DNA of 64,000 nucleotides. It comes from Phyllobacterium bourgognense (GTDB lineage Bacteria > Pseudomonadota > Alphaproteobacteria > Rhizobiales > Rhizobiaceae). Location: contig NZ_QPJM01000002.1 in the NCBI RefSeq assembly GCF_003337575.1, positions 434,001 to 498,000 on the forward strand. The letters run 5' to 3'. The position numbers and the translations under genes are program-made. The notes under the pieces were generated by a model, which had not been told where the DNA came from, did no database searches, and was given only the letters and a program-made list of their open reading frames with translations. Shown one piece after another: positions 7,805 through 16,357 of the stretch (its first letter is position 1; each line of letters begins with the position of its first letter).

Positions 7805-8668
7805 ATGGACAAGATAACAAGCGGCTGGATTAACGGATTTATCGGCGTACTTATTTTCAGCGGGTCCTTACCTGCCACTCGGGCAGCCGTTGCCGGATTC
7901 GATCCCATCTTCCTGACCGGTGCGCGTGCCACGATTGCGGCTGCGCTGGCACTTGCCCTGCTACTGGCTTTCCGCGAAAAGCGCCCGATGAGGACGGATC
8001 TCGGCCCGTTGTTTGTAACTGCTATGGGCGTCGTCGTTGGCTTTCCACTTCTGACCGCGCTGGCGCTACGCCACATCACGTCGGCTCATTCCATTGTGTT
8101 CATCGGGCTTTTGCCGCTTGCAACTGCCATATTTGGTGTATTGCGCGGCGGCGAGCGCATGCGTCCCATGTTCTGGCTGTTTTCCTGTGCGGGCAGCCTG
8201 CTTGTTGCCGGATTTGCATTGTCGCAGAATTTCGCGGCCTCGCTAACCGGCGATCTTTTGATGTTCGCGGCCATTGTTGTTTGCGGTCTCGGCTACGCGG
8301 AAGGTGCCCAGTTGTCGCGCAAATTGGGGGGCTGGCAGGTGATCTGCTGGGCGCTGGTCCTTTCGTTGCCAGTCACGCTACCCCTGACCCTCTATGTCTT
8401 CCCGTCGGATTTGAGCATCATCAAACAGCCCGCCTGGATTGGCCTCTTCTACGTCTCGCTTTTTTCAATGCTGATAGGTTTCATTTTCTGGTATCGCGGG
8501 TTGGCTCAAGGCGGAATTGCGGCTGTCGGTCAACTGCAGTTGCTACAACCCTTCTTTGGTTTGGTTCTCGCTGCGACACTGCTGCACGAATCCGTCAGCT
8601 GGCCGATGATCGCCGTCACTGTTGCAGTGATACTATGCGTGGCGGGGGCCAAGCGTTTCGCCAAATAG
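7805..8668 (+). CDS. EamA-family (DMT superfamily) transporter
   Basis: A 287-residue inner membrane protein with about ten hydrophobic helices arranged as two EamA repeats, the 10-TMS drug/metabolite exporter architecture. The first repeat covers about residues 8-130 and the second 145-285; RHITSAHSIVFIGLLPLATAIFG at the end of helix 3-4 and GGIAAVGQLQLLQPFFGLVLA in the second repeat match the conserved helix ends of the family. It lies 113 bp from the divergent MocR-type regulator. EamA genes paired with such regulators usually export amino acids, pyridoxine-like compounds or related metabolites, but the substrate cannot be read here. Confidence 0.9.
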   Translation: MDKITSGWINGFIGVLIFSGSLPATRAAVAGFDPIFLTGARATIAAALALALLLAFREKRPMRTDLGPLFVTAMGVVVGFPLLTALALRHITSAHSIVFIGLLPLATAIFGVLRGGERMRPMFWLFSCAGSLLVAGFALSQNFAASLTGDLLMFAAIVVCGLGYAEGAQLSRKLGGWQVICWALVLSLPVTLPLTLYVFPSDLSIIKQPAWIGLFYVSLFSMLIGFIFWYRGLAQGGIAAVGQLQLLQPFFGLVLAATLLHESVSWPMIAVTVAVILCVAGAKRFAK

Positions 8669-8834
8669 CTTGTTCGTTTTTGCGCCGCACAATAAAATCG
8701 TTTGCTTTTTGGCATAAGAAGGCCCATATGCCGGTCAGGCGCTTGGACCGGGCAACCCGGTCTTCCAGTTAAGGACTTCGTGGCGTCTGAGACCCATCCG
8801 CATGATGCGATGGGCACGGCTGCGCAAGTCGCAT

Positions 8835-8861
8835 GAACCCAAAGCCATTGGCACAGGGTTC
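8835..8861 (+). promoter_or_regulatory. Stem-loop in the leader of the DEAD-box helicase gene
   Basis: Between 8669 and 8965 there is no gene. The stretch holds a clear stem-loop: GAACCC (8835-8840) pairs with GGGTTC (8856-8861), with an inner GCC/GGC pair around a three-base loop. A second short stem, CCCATC/GATGGG, lies just upstream near 8793-8814. Neither is followed by a T-run, so they are more likely leader RNA structure than terminators. Leader structures are a known mode of cold-shock control in helicase genes, but that link is inference. Confidence 0.3.
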
Positions 8862-8965
8862 CTCGCGTCTCGTCGTTTATCCCAAAATTATTGCACGCAG
8901 GTTGCGCCCTGTGATGCGTTGTGTGGCCCGCGGTTTTCCGCGCCGGCCAATGAAAGAAGATTGAA

Positions 8966-10330
8966 TTGGAAACTATTGAAACAAACGGCTTTGCCGCCAT
9001 GGGTCTGAATGCCGTCCTGCTCAAAGCAGTCGAGGCAGCCGGAATGGCCACTCCAAAGCCCATCCAGGCACAGGCCATCCCTGCACAGCTCGCTGGTCAG
9101 GACATTCTTGGTATCGCCCAGACGGGGTCCGGCAAGACAGCGGCTTTCGCACTGCCGATCCTGCAGAAAATCATAACCATCGGTGACAAGCGCAAGGGTA
9201 AGACTGCCCGCGCGCTGGTTCTCGCCCCAACCCGCGAACTTGCCGTGCAGATCGAAGAGACGTTCCGTACCCTGGCCAAGGGCGCTCACATCTCCACCGC
9301 TCTCGTTCTTGGCGGTGTCTCGCGCATTGCCCAGATCAACAAGATGCAGGCTGGCGTCGATGTCTTGATTGCAACGCCAGGACGTTTGACCGACCTCGTA
9401 CGTGACAACCGCGTTGATCTCTCGGAGACGCGCTGGCTCGTGCTCGACGAAGCTGACCGCATGCTCGACATGGGCTTCATCAACGATGTGAAGCGCATTG
9501 CCAAGGGCACTCATCGCGACCGCCAGACAGCTTTGTTTTCGGCAACGATGCCACAGGAAGTTGCCACATTGGCTGCAAGCCTGTTGCGCAATCCCGTTCG
9601 TGTGGAAGTTGCGCCGCAGGGCACAACGGCTGCCGAGATCAAGCAGGTCGTTCACATGATACCGACCAAGCAGAAGAAGCAGGTTTTGTCTGCCATGCTC
9701 AAGGATGCGGACTTGTCGTCTGTTATCGTCTTTACCCGGACCAAGCATGGCGCTGACGCGGTCACACGCGTTTTGGAGAAAGACGGCTATAACGTTGCGG
9801 CCATTCACGGCAACAAGTCGCAAAATGCACGCCAGCGCGCGTTGAACGGCTTCAAGGACGGTTCCGTGCGCATTCTGGTCGCAACCGATATCGCCGCGCG
9901 AGGCATCGATGTCGTTGGCATCAGCCACGTAATCAATTTCGATCTGCCGGACGAGCCAGAGAGCTATGTCCACCGGATCGGCCGTACAGGCCGCAACGGC
10001 GCGTCCGGTAAGGCGATCACGCTCTATGATCCGGCGGAAGAGGCTTCCAAGTTCAAGGCTGTCGAGCGCGTTACGCGTATGCGTCTGCCAATGGCGGACT
10101 CGCCGATCGACCTTTCGAGCCTCCCTGCTCGTGCTGCCAATAGCGACCAGCGCCCGCCGCGTCGCGAAGGCGGCAACGGGGCGCCTGGCAAAAAGCCGCA
10201 TCGCGGCCAGTCTGCTGGCAAGCCGCGTGAACCGCGTGGTGAAAAGGTATGGAGCAATGATGCGGGTGCTCCCGCACAGAAGCGTCCATTCCGCCGCAAC
10301 AAAAAAGGCTTCGGCGCAAGGGCTGCTTGA
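8966..10330 (+). CDS. rhlE: DEAD-box ATP-dependent RNA helicase (RhlE-like)
   Basis: RNA helicase acting in ribosome assembly or mRNA turnover. All superfamily 2 motifs are present in the 454 residues: Q motif (FAAMGLNAVLLKAV...PKPIQ), AQTGSGKT (motif I, near residue 50), PTRELAVQ (Ia), TPGRL (Ib), DEAD (II, near residue 158), SAT (III), and HRIGRTGR (VI, near residue 340). A basic tail rich in Arg, Lys, Pro and Gly (from about residue 385) is typical of RhlE proteins and helps bind RNA. The start appears to be TTG at 8966, because the ATG at 8999 would remove the aromatic residue of the Q motif. It is monocistronic with a terminator at 10353-10384. Confidence 0.93.
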   Translation: METIETNGFAAMGLNAVLLKAVEAAGMATPKPIQAQAIPAQLAGQDILGIAQTGSGKTAAFALPILQKIITIGDKRKGKTARALVLAPTRELAVQIEETFRTLAKGAHISTALVLGGVSRIAQINKMQAGVDVLIATPGRLTDLVRDNRVDLSETRWLVLDEADRMLDMGFINDVKRIAKGTHRDRQTALFSATMPQEVATLAASLLRNPVRVEVAPQGTTAAEIKQVVHMIPTKQKKQVLSAMLKDADLSSVIVFTRTKHGADAVTRVLEKDGYNVAAIHGNKSQNARQRALNGFKDGSVRILVATDIAARGIDVVGISHVINFDLPDEPESYVHRIGRTGRNGASGKAITLYDPAEEASKFKAVERVTRMRLPMADSPIDLSSLPARAANSDQRPPRREGGNGAPGKKPHRGQSAGKPREPRGEKVWSNDAGAPAQKRPFRRNKKGFGARAA

Positions 10331-10352
10331 CAGCTTCTGTTGACGTATTATC

Positions 10353-10384
10353 AGGCCGCTGGCACATCGTGTCGGCGGCCTTTT
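10353..10384 (+). terminator. Rho-independent terminator of the helicase gene
   Basis: A stem of about 13 pairs begins AGGCCGC (10353) and closes with GCGGCCT, followed immediately by TTTTC. Position 22 bp after the helicase stop and the U-tract support a terminator. Confidence 0.8.
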
Positions 10385-10498
10385 CATATGTGTCTTTGAA
10401 ATAAATATCCGCATATCGTCTGGTTTGAAAAATTCTATGCTTGAACGGTTTGATCGGGACAAATAGGTTCAAGCCACGCAGAATGAAGGACTTGGCCT

Positions 10499-11533
10499 AT
10501 GTATGATTCAGTGATCGACACCATCGGAAACACGCCGCTCATTCGTCTCAAGAAGGCTTCTGACCTCACTGGCTGCGAGATTTACGGCAAGGCAGAATTC
10601 TTGAATCCGGGCCAGTCCGTCAAGGATCGCGCAGCGCTCTATATAATCCGCGATGCCGAAGAACGCGGGCTTCTGAGGCGAGGTGGTGTGATCGTCGAAG
10701 GGACAGCGGGCAACACGGGTATCGGGCTTACCATGGTGGCCAAGACGCTTGGTTATCGAACCGTCATCGTTATTCCCGAAACGCAGAGCCAGGAAAAGAA
10801 AGATGCCCTCCGCCTTCTCGGTGCCGAGTTGGTAGAAGTGCCGGCTGTCCCCTACAAGAACCCGAATAATTATGTAAAGGTCTCCGGCCGTCTCGCGGAG
10901 CAGATGGCAAAAACCGAGCCGAATGGCGCCGTCTGGGCCAATCAGTTTGATAATGTCGCCAATCGTCAGGCGCATGTGGAAACGACGGCACAGGAAATAT
11001 GGCGTGATACGAATGGCAAGGTGGATGGTTTCATATGCGCGGTGGGCTCGGGCGGTACACTCGCCGGGGTAGCGCAGGGACTGAAAGCACGAGACGCGAA
11101 TATCAAGATCGGACTTGCCGATCCACTTGGCGCTGCATTGTTCTCCTACTACACGACCGGCGAGTTCAAATCGGAAGGGAACTCGATAACCGAAGGCATC
11201 GGACAAGGCCGTGTCACCGCAAATCTTGTCGGATTTACGCCAGATTTTTCCTACCAGATCCCGGATGCTGAAGCGCTCGAGATTGTTTTCGATCTCGTCG
11301 AGGAAGAAGGGCTGTGTTTGGGGGGATCGTCGGGGATCAATATTGCCGGCGCGATCCGCATGGCGCGGGATATGGGGCCGGACAAGATTATCGTGACGGT
11401 GCTGTGCGACTACGGCAATCGCTATCAGTCCAAAATGTTCAATCCGGAGTTCTTGCGCTCCAAGGACTTGCCAGTTCCGGCATGGATGGAAGCAAAGGTC
11501 AATATATCCGTTCCCTTCGAGAATGCATCCTGA
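10499..11533 (+). CDS. cysK: Cysteine synthase A (O-acetylserine sulfhydrylase)
   Basis: PLP enzyme making cysteine from O-acetylserine and sulfide. The 344 residues show IGNTPLIRLKK at the N-terminus, the Schiff-base lysine in QSVKDRAALYI (near residue 42), the substrate loop EGTAGNTGIGLT (near residue 68), VGSGGTLAGVAQGLK (phosphate loop, near residue 181) and GGSSGINIAGAI near residue 277. The substrate loop reads T-A-G-N-T where the commonest CysK form is T-S-G-N-T; longer alphaproteobacterial CysK proteins carry this variant. First gene of a cluster with alaX, sseA and a GNAT gene, the stop overlapping the alaX start by one base (TGATG), which points to coordinated cysteine and sulfur metabolism. 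Confidence 0.92.
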   Translation: MYDSVIDTIGNTPLIRLKKASDLTGCEIYGKAEFLNPGQSVKDRAALYIIRDAEERGLLRRGGVIVEGTAGNTGIGLTMVAKTLGYRTVIVIPETQSQEKKDALRLLGAELVEVPAVPYKNPNNYVKVSGRLAEQMAKTEPNGAVWANQFDNVANRQAHVETTAQEIWRDTNGKVDGFICAVGSGGTLAGVAQGLKARDANIKIGLADPLGAALFSYYTTGEFKSEGNSITEGIGQGRVTANLVGFTPDFSYQIPDAEALEIVFDLVEEEGLCLGGSSGINIAGAIRMARDMGPDKIIVTVLCDYGNRYQSKMFNPEFLRSKDLPVPAWMEAKVNISVPFENAS

Positions 11534-12279
11534 TGGCATACGATACGGCTATTCTTTTTCGCGACGATTCTTATCTTAAAGAGATAGATGCGACAGTATT
11601 GGCAATAAACGAGCGGGGCGGCATCCTGACCGACCAGACCGTATTTTACGCCACTTCGGGCGGCCAACCCGGCGATACCGGTGTTTTTGTTCGTTCTGAT
11701 GGCTCAACCATCGGCATCGCCGCAACGGTTACGGGTGAAAGCAAGGAAGAGATCATCCACGTACCGGCGTCCGACCAGACCCTTCCTGCAATCGGCGAAA
11801 AGCTCACTCTGCGCCTCGATTGGGACCGCCGCTACAAGCTGATGCGGATGCATACGGCCTGCCATCTGCTCAGTGTCGTTTGTCCTTTTCCGATTACAGG
11901 CGCGGCAGTCAGCGAGGATGACAGCCGTGTCGACTTTGATCTGCCGGACGCAGGTGTGACCAAGGAAAGCGTTACCCAGAAGATGATGGAACTGGTGAAC
12001 GCCAATCATCCGATCTTCACCCGGTGGATTACGGACGACGAACTCGCTGCAAATCCCGGCCTGATCAAGTCCAAGAACGTAAGGCCGCCGACAGGGACGG
12101 GGCGTATCAGGCTGGTTTGCATTGGCGAAAACGCTTCGGTCGATTCGCAGCCGTGCGGCGGCACGCATGTCGCGACGACCGGTGAAGTTGGTGCGATCCA
12201 CATTGGAAAAATCGAAAAGAAAGGCAAGGAAAACAGGCGGTTCCGCATCCGCTTCGGTCCATTGCCAGAGGGAGTATGA
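11533..12279 (+). CDS. Alanyl-tRNA editing protein, AlaX type
   Basis: Free-standing trans-editing factor that hydrolyses mischarged tRNA-Ala (Ser or Gly), related to the second editing domain of AlaRS. The 248 residues contain both zinc motifs of that domain: HTACH (HxxxH, near residue 104) and CGGTH (CxxxH, near residue 209). The N-terminal beta-barrel is recognised by TVFYATSGGQPGDTG near residue 37. There is an open frame upstream of 11533 but it is only the shifted reading of cysK; the ATG at 11533 overlaps the cysK stop and starts the real homology. It overlaps sseA by 4 bp. Confidence 0.92.
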   Translation: MAYDTAILFRDDSYLKEIDATVLAINERGGILTDQTVFYATSGGQPGDTGVFVRSDGSTIGIAATVTGESKEEIIHVPASDQTLPAIGEKLTLRLDWDRRYKLMRMHTACHLLSVVCPFPITGAAVSEDDSRVDFDLPDAGVTKESVTQKMMELVNANHPIFTRWITDDELAANPGLIKSKNVRPPTGTGRIRLVCIGENASVDSQPCGGTHVATTGEVGAIHIGKIEKKGKENRRFRIRFGPLPEGV

Positions 12280-13133
12280 ACGTGGCAGACAAAAGCCCTT
12301 TTGTGGTTTCAGCCGATTGGCTGCAGGAAAGACTGGGCCAGCCCGGTCTCAGCGTTCTCGATGCGTCCTGGTATCTTCCAGCTCAAAAGCGGGATGCCAA
12401 AGCTGAATATGATGCAGCCCACATTCCCGGTGCGATTTTCTTCGATCACGAAGAGATTTCGGATCCGGATTCATCGCTGCCGCATACCCTGCTCAATCCG
12501 GAAGCCTTTGCAGCCACAATCAGCAGCATGGGTATCACCAACGACGATACGATCGTGGTTTATGATGGACCTGGAATGACGACCTCGCCGCGCGTCTGGT
12601 GGATGTTGCGCACGTTTGGCGCAGAGAACGTCTCAATCCTGGATGGTGGATTCGACAATTGGAAAAGCGCCGGCAGGCCTGTCACCGACGAGGTGACCAG
12701 GATTGCCCCCTCGGCCTTTGTCCCGAACTTTGAAGCAAGCAAGGTGGCGAGTTTCGACGATATGCGTGAGATCGTCCAACGCCAATCCCGACAGATCGCG
12801 GACGCGCGGTCGGCCGGTCGCTTCAAGGGTGTCGATCCGGAGCCACGTGCTGGACTGCGGTCAGGCCACATGCCCGGCGCGCGGAATGTTCCTTCATCGA
12901 GTCTGGCTGACAATGGTTATCTGAAGGATATCAATAGTTTGCGCAAGGTTTTCGATGATGCCGGCATCGACTTGTCACGTCCCGTCGTGACGAGTTGTGG
13001 GTCCGGGATAACAGCCGCCGTGGTTACGCTTGCACTCGAATCGGTCGGTCATAAAGACAACATTCTCTATGATGGTTCCTGGACCGAGTGGGGCGGAGAC
13101 AAAAACACTCCCGTCGCTACCGGCGAAGCTTAG
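12276..13133 (+). CDS. sseA: 3-mercaptopyruvate sulfurtransferase
   Basis: Two-domain rhodanese that moves sulfur from 3-mercaptopyruvate to thiophilic acceptors. The 285 residues comprise an inactive N-terminal rhodanese domain (about 10-140, with DARYEAAHIPGA-like sequence AEYDAAHIPGAIFFD) and a catalytic C-terminal domain (about 165-280) with the active-site loop SCGSGITA, the catalytic Cys being near residue 239. The CGSGxTA loop is the mercaptopyruvate type rather than the CRKGVT loop of thiosulfate rhodaneses. Coupled to alaX by ATGA and placed after cysK, so it probably takes part in cysteine-derived sulfur handling. Confidence 0.93.
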   Translation: MNVADKSPFVVSADWLQERLGQPGLSVLDASWYLPAQKRDAKAEYDAAHIPGAIFFDHEEISDPDSSLPHTLLNPEAFAATISSMGITNDDTIVVYDGPGMTTSPRVWWMLRTFGAENVSILDGGFDNWKSAGRPVTDEVTRIAPSAFVPNFEASKVASFDDMREIVQRQSRQIADARSAGRFKGVDPEPRAGLRSGHMPGARNVPSSSLADNGYLKDINSLRKVFDDAGIDLSRPVVTSCGSGITAAVVTLALESVGHKDNILYDGSWTEWGGDKNTPVATGEA

Positions 13134-13136
13134 ATC

Positions 13137-13664
13137 ATGACCAGACCACGAATATTGAAGACGCGTGTCACACATCTGGAAATGACGGAGCGGCCGACGC
13201 TATCCGTACCGACACCCGTCAGCTTCAAGCTGGCGCTCATGCGCGCGACGAAGATTTCATTACCCTTCTATCGCTTTCTCTATGAACAGGTTGGCAAGCC
13301 GCATCATTGGTCTGTCCATCGTCGTCTCAATGATGAAGAGCTGGCGGCAATAATCCATCGTAACAATGTCGATATACACGTCCTTTACGCCGATGGTTCA
13401 CCAGCGGGCTTTTTTGAACTCGTCATCGATGAGGAGCAGGCGGTCACCGAAATCCTTTATTTCGGTCTGGTACCGGAGTTCCAGGGCAGGGGGCTCGCCA
13501 GGTTCTTCCTGAACGAAGCCATCCTGACCGCATGGATGAGCAGTCCGCAAAAGGTGATCATCGAAACAAATACGCTCGATAGTCCGCGCGCATTGCAAAT
13601 GTATCAAAGAATGGGTTTTAAACCTGTCAGTTTTGCAGAAGCGGAAATAGAAGCTTGGGATTAG
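13137..13664 (+). CDS. GNAT family N-acetyltransferase
   Basis: A 175-residue acetyltransferase with the acetyl-CoA fold. The pyrophosphate-binding motif A is visible as FGLVPEFQGRGLARFFLNEA (near residues 103-122), followed by the TNTLDSPRALQMYQRMGFKP motif B near residues 140-160. The preceding strand IHVLYADGSPAGFFELVID fits the second part of the fold. It starts 3 bp after sseA and is the last gene of the cysK cluster. The acceptor substrate is unknown. Confidence 0.88.
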   Translation: MTRPRILKTRVTHLEMTERPTLSVPTPVSFKLALMRATKISLPFYRFLYEQVGKPHHWSVHRRLNDEELAAIIHRNNVDIHVLYADGSPAGFFELVIDEEQAVTEILYFGLVPEFQGRGLARFFLNEAILTAWMSSPQKVIIETNTLDSPRALQMYQRMGFKPVSFAEAEIEAWD

Positions 13665-13773
13665 AGCCTCGGGCAATAATATAAACAGTCGTCAAATTTG
13701 TCTTTTGTCTTATAGGCGATTCCAGAATACCCCTCTATAGACGAGCTGTTGAGTGATTCTTTGGGGGTTAAGA

Positions 13774-14211
13774 ATGAATTTGAAGAACATGGTGTGCGGC
13801 CTGTCATTGATAGTGACAGGCTTGTCGACTTCTGCTTGTCAAACAGATGACCTCAAGTTTACGAGGGCGGGATCGGCGATTTATACGATCCCAGCGAAGT
13901 CTGGCCACAAAACTGGTCTTTTAAGCAACTATATGGTCAATCCTGATTGTTCTGGTGGCAGAACTCCGGACTTCAAAGTTGTAACCGCGCCGGCAAATGG
14001 CACGATTGATCTTTGGCGAGGGTCTGTTTCTCCATCTTTCAGACAGGGCCATCCGCAACAGAAGTGTAATACACATAAAGTAGCGGCGGTTGGCGCGTTT
14101 TATACTTCCAGATCTGGTTTTGTCGGCACGGACAAGGTGGTCATTTCGAGCAAGGCTCCTGGCAGTGATGTTTACAGTTACATCACTGTTCACATCGACG
14201 TCACGAAATAG
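13774..14211 (+). CDS. Hypothetical secreted protein, possible lipoprotein
   Basis: A 145-residue protein with an N-terminal signal sequence, MNLKNMVCGLSLIVTGLSTS, and a cysteine at about residue 22 (LSTSAC), an imperfect lipobox. The mature part is rich in Ser, Thr and Gly, with a beta-like pattern and further cysteines (PDCSGG and KCNTH) that could form a disulfide in the periplasm. The ATG at 13774 has GGGGGT upstream. No family was recognised. Spacing of about 110 bp after the GNAT gene and its own leader suggest a separate transcript. Confidence 0.7.
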   Translation: MNLKNMVCGLSLIVTGLSTSACQTDDLKFTRAGSAIYTIPAKSGHKTGLLSNYMVNPDCSGGRTPDFKVVTAPANGTIDLWRGSVSPSFRQGHPQQKCNTHKVAAVGAFYTSRSGFVGTDKVVISSKAPGSDVYSYITVHIDVTK

Positions 14212-14247
14212 CGTTCTGCAAGAATCGGGTGGTTTCGTGCAAAATTT

Positions 14248-14280
14248 GGGTGTCTCCTTGCTTTGACAAAGGAGGCACCC
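14248..14280 (+). promoter_or_regulatory. Hairpin enclosing the ribosome binding site of the DUF1203 gene
   Basis: The arm GGGTGTCTCCTT (14248-14259) pairs over all 12 positions, with a single G-U wobble, with AAGGAGGCACCC (14269-14280), around a 9-base loop. The 3' arm contains the very strong ribosome binding sequence AAAGGAGG, and the ATG follows at 14282. No T-run follows. As written, folding of the mRNA would hide the ribosome binding site, so translation would need melting, a trans-acting factor or coupling. Confidence 0.6.
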
Positions 14281-14281
14281 G

Positions 14282-14755
14282 ATGAAACCGATCCGATTCA
14301 TAGCCATGACGACAACACTTGCCCGCCACTATCAAGCGGGCGGGGCGGATGCGAATGGTCAGGCACCCGAAATCTTTACTTCCGACGGGGATGGCGTTCC
14401 TTGCCGGCATTGTCTGCAGAACGTAAAGGCGGGCGACAAATATCTGGTGCTATCGCACCGGCCGTTCCCGGCACCGCAACCCTATGCTGAAACAGGGCCG
14501 ATCTTCCTGCACGCGGAGGCCTGTGAGCGTCACGAGGAAACGGCAGAACTACCGGAAATGTTTAGCGAGAATAGCGATTATATACTTCGTGGCTATTCCT
14601 GCCAAAACCGTATCGTTTACGGCACGGGCGGTGTGATCAAGACGGATGGCATCGCAAACCGGGCTGAGGAATTGCTTAAACGGGACGATATCGCTTATGT
14701 CCATATGCGGTCGGCAAGGAACAATTGCTTCCAGTGTCGCATTGAGCTTGCATGA
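14282..14755 (+). CDS. DUF1203 domain protein
   Basis: A 157-residue cytoplasmic protein of the DUF1203 family, function unknown. Family landmarks are PCRHCLQNVKAGDKYLVLSH with the CxxC pair near residues 41-44, YAETGPIFLHAEACERH near residues 70-87, and the C-terminal NNCFQCRIEL. The cysteines and histidine could bind a metal. The start has a strong AAAGGAGG ribosome binding site that lies inside a 12-bp hairpin. It is followed by a dispersed hairpin repeat and then by the convergent ald gene. Confidence 0.87.
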   Translation: MKPIRFIAMTTTLARHYQAGGADANGQAPEIFTSDGDGVPCRHCLQNVKAGDKYLVLSHRPFPAPQPYAETGPIFLHAEACERHEETAELPEMFSENSDYILRGYSCQNRIVYGTGGVIKTDGIANRAEELLKRDDIAYVHMRSARNNCFQCRIELA

Positions 14756-14765
14756 AAAGCATTCC

Positions 14766-14890
14766 CGCTCTGACGGCCTGCAAATGGCGTTTTTCTGCAC
14801 TCCGGTGCTCACGTACCTTAAAGTACGCTGCGCTCCGGTGCTCGAAAACCACCATTTTCGTCTCGTCATAGCGCGAATCTCGACGGGCCC
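14766..14890 (+). repeat. Dispersed hairpin repeat, copy 1 of 6
   Basis: Member of a family of about 125 bp found also near 16087, 23971, 24631, 33361 and 46747. Shared blocks are GCAAATGGCGTTTTTCTGC, CCGGTGCTC, GCTCCGGTGCTCGAAAACC and ACCATTTTCG. The lower stem pairs AAATGG (14782-14787) with CCATTT (14852-14857); the upper stem pairs CGTAC (14812-14816) with GTACG (14823-14827). It lies between the convergent DUF1203 and ald genes, and is closest to the copy at 33361. Confidence 0.85.
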
Positions 14891-14937
14891 GGCGCACGTT
14901 CTGCTTGCACCGGGTTTCGTTGATTTATGCAGCAATA

Positions 14938-16053
14938 TCAGGCAGCTATTGCCGATTTTGCCTCGACCATCTCGAGGCCGAGTGCCTCGGCAACAGCCTG
15001 ATTGGTGATGCGTCCCTTGTGGACGTTAAGGCCGTTGCGCAGGTGCGGATTGTCAACGAGTGCCTTTACGCCGCGATCAGCCAACTGCAGACCATACTGC
15101 AAAGTCGCATTGTTCAACGCGTGAGCGGATGTTACCGGCACGGCCCCCGGCATGTTGGCGACGCAGTAGTGGATGATGCCGTCTACTTCATAAGTCGGGT
15201 CGGAATGCGTGGTCGCATGCGATGTCTCGAAGCAGCCACCCTGATCGATCGCAACGTCAACGATAACCGCACCCTTTTTCATGCCTGAAAGCATCTCGCG
15301 CGTCACAAGCTTTGGAGCAGCGGCACCCGGAATCAGCACCGCGCCGACGACGATGTCAGCAGAAAACACTTCATCATCAAGGGCTTCGATGGTCGAGTAG
15401 CGCGTATGAATACGCCCGCGGAAAAGGTCGTCCAGCTGGCGCAGACGCGGAATGGAGCGGTCAAGAATAGTGACGTCGGCGCCAAGGCCGGTCGCCATCA
15501 TCGCAGCATTGATGCCAACGACGCCGCCACCGATAATGGTGACCTTGCCGGGTAGTACGCCGGGGACGCCACCAAGCAGAACACCTCGGCCGCCATTGGC
15601 CTTCTGAAGTGCCGTTGCCCCAGCCTGTATGGCCAGGCGCCCGGCAACTTCGGACATCGGCGCCAGCAACGGCAAGCCGCCGCGGTCATCGGTGACAGTT
15701 TCATAGGCAATAGCAGTGACACCGGACGCCAGCAAACCTTTGGTCTGTTCCGGATCCGGAGCGAGATGGAGATATGTATAAAGTAACTGACCTTCACGAA
15801 GCTGCGCCCATTCGGAAGACTGCGGCTCTTTCACTTTGACGATCATGTCTGCCTGCTGGAAGACTTCTTCGGCGGTCTTGACGACTTTTGCGCCTGCCGC
15901 TTGGTAGGCTCCATCGTCGGCGCCTATCCCCAAACCAGCTCCGGACTGGACGATGACCTCATGGCCGTGGGCAATGTATTCGCGTACGGCGCCCGGAGTG
16001 AGGCCGACGCGATATTCATGGTTTTTGATTTCCTTTGGGCAGCCTATGCGCAT
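14938..16053 (-). CDS. ald: Alanine dehydrogenase
   Basis: NAD-dependent enzyme interconverting alanine with pyruvate and ammonia; lets the cell use alanine as carbon and nitrogen source. The 371 residues open [20 protein letters not shown], the hallmark with substrate-binding Arg and the conserved Lys-Glu pair, and contain KVKEPQ near residue 73, the Rossmann glycine loop [17 protein letters not shown] near residue 170, and [19 protein letters not shown] near residues 270-288. The start at 16053 has GGAGA upstream; the longer open frame is the translation of a repeat. Divergent from an Lrp/AsnC gene that is the likely alanine-responsive activator. Confidence 0.95.
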   Translation of the reverse strand: MRIGCPKEIKNHEYRVGLTPGAVREYIAHGHEVIVQSGAGLGIGADDGAYQAAGAKVVKTAEEVFQQADMIVKVKEPQSSEWAQLREGQLLYTYLHLAPDPEQTKGLLASGVTAIAYETVTDDRGGLPLLAPMSEVAGRLAIQAGATALQKANGGRGVLLGGVPGVLPGKVTIIGGGVVGINAAMMATGLGADVTILDRSIPRLRQLDDLFRGRIHTRYSTIEALDDEVFSADIVVGAVLIPGAAAPKLVTREMLSGMKKGAVIVDVAIDQGGCFETSHATTHSDPTYEVDGIIHYCVANMPGAVPVTSAHALNNATLQYGLQLADRGVKALVDNPHLRNGLNVHKGRITNQAVAEALGLEMVEAKSAIAA

Positions 16054-16085
16054 GACGTCTCCTGTTTGGCTTAGGGTGTGTTGAC

Positions 16086-16215
16086 ATTCACGCCATGGCG
16101 GCCTGCAAATGGCGCTTTTCTGCAATCCGGTGCTCATGAACGAGAACGTTCACTGCGCTCGTCGCTGAAGCGACTCCAAAAACCACCATTTTCGGCTCGC
16201 CCTGACCCAGAATCT
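16086..16215 (+). repeat. Dispersed hairpin repeat, copy 2 of 6
   Basis: Same family as at 14766. The left boundary reads ATTCACGCCATGGCGGCCTG, shared with copy 3. The upper stem has a different sequence from the other copies, TGAACG (16137-16142) pairing with CGTTCA (16147-16152), followed by an additional stem GTCGCTGAAGCGAC. It lies in the divergent ald/Lrp intergenic region, so it may separate or overlap the two promoters. Confidence 0.8.
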
Positions 16216-16357
16216 CAGCACACCCGAGATGTTCCCTTTTGAGACAGATATAACAGCACGAATCGCGTGGCATGTCCTTGCCAAGACGGCTCGACGCCAC
16301 GTGATTTTTCGAATATCCTTGCGCAAAAAGTCTGGATATAAGGGGGAAGTTCGAACA

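Noticed and set aside
8888-10462. Minus-strand open frame of 524 codons covering the helicase gene
   Set aside because: Shadow of the DEAD-box gene, which has all helicase motifs on the plus strand; no family resemblance on the minus strand.
14248-14280. Hairpin before the DUF1203 gene as a terminator of the upstream lipoprotein gene
   Set aside because: There is no T-run and the right arm is the ribosome binding site itself, so it was listed as a regulatory hairpin.
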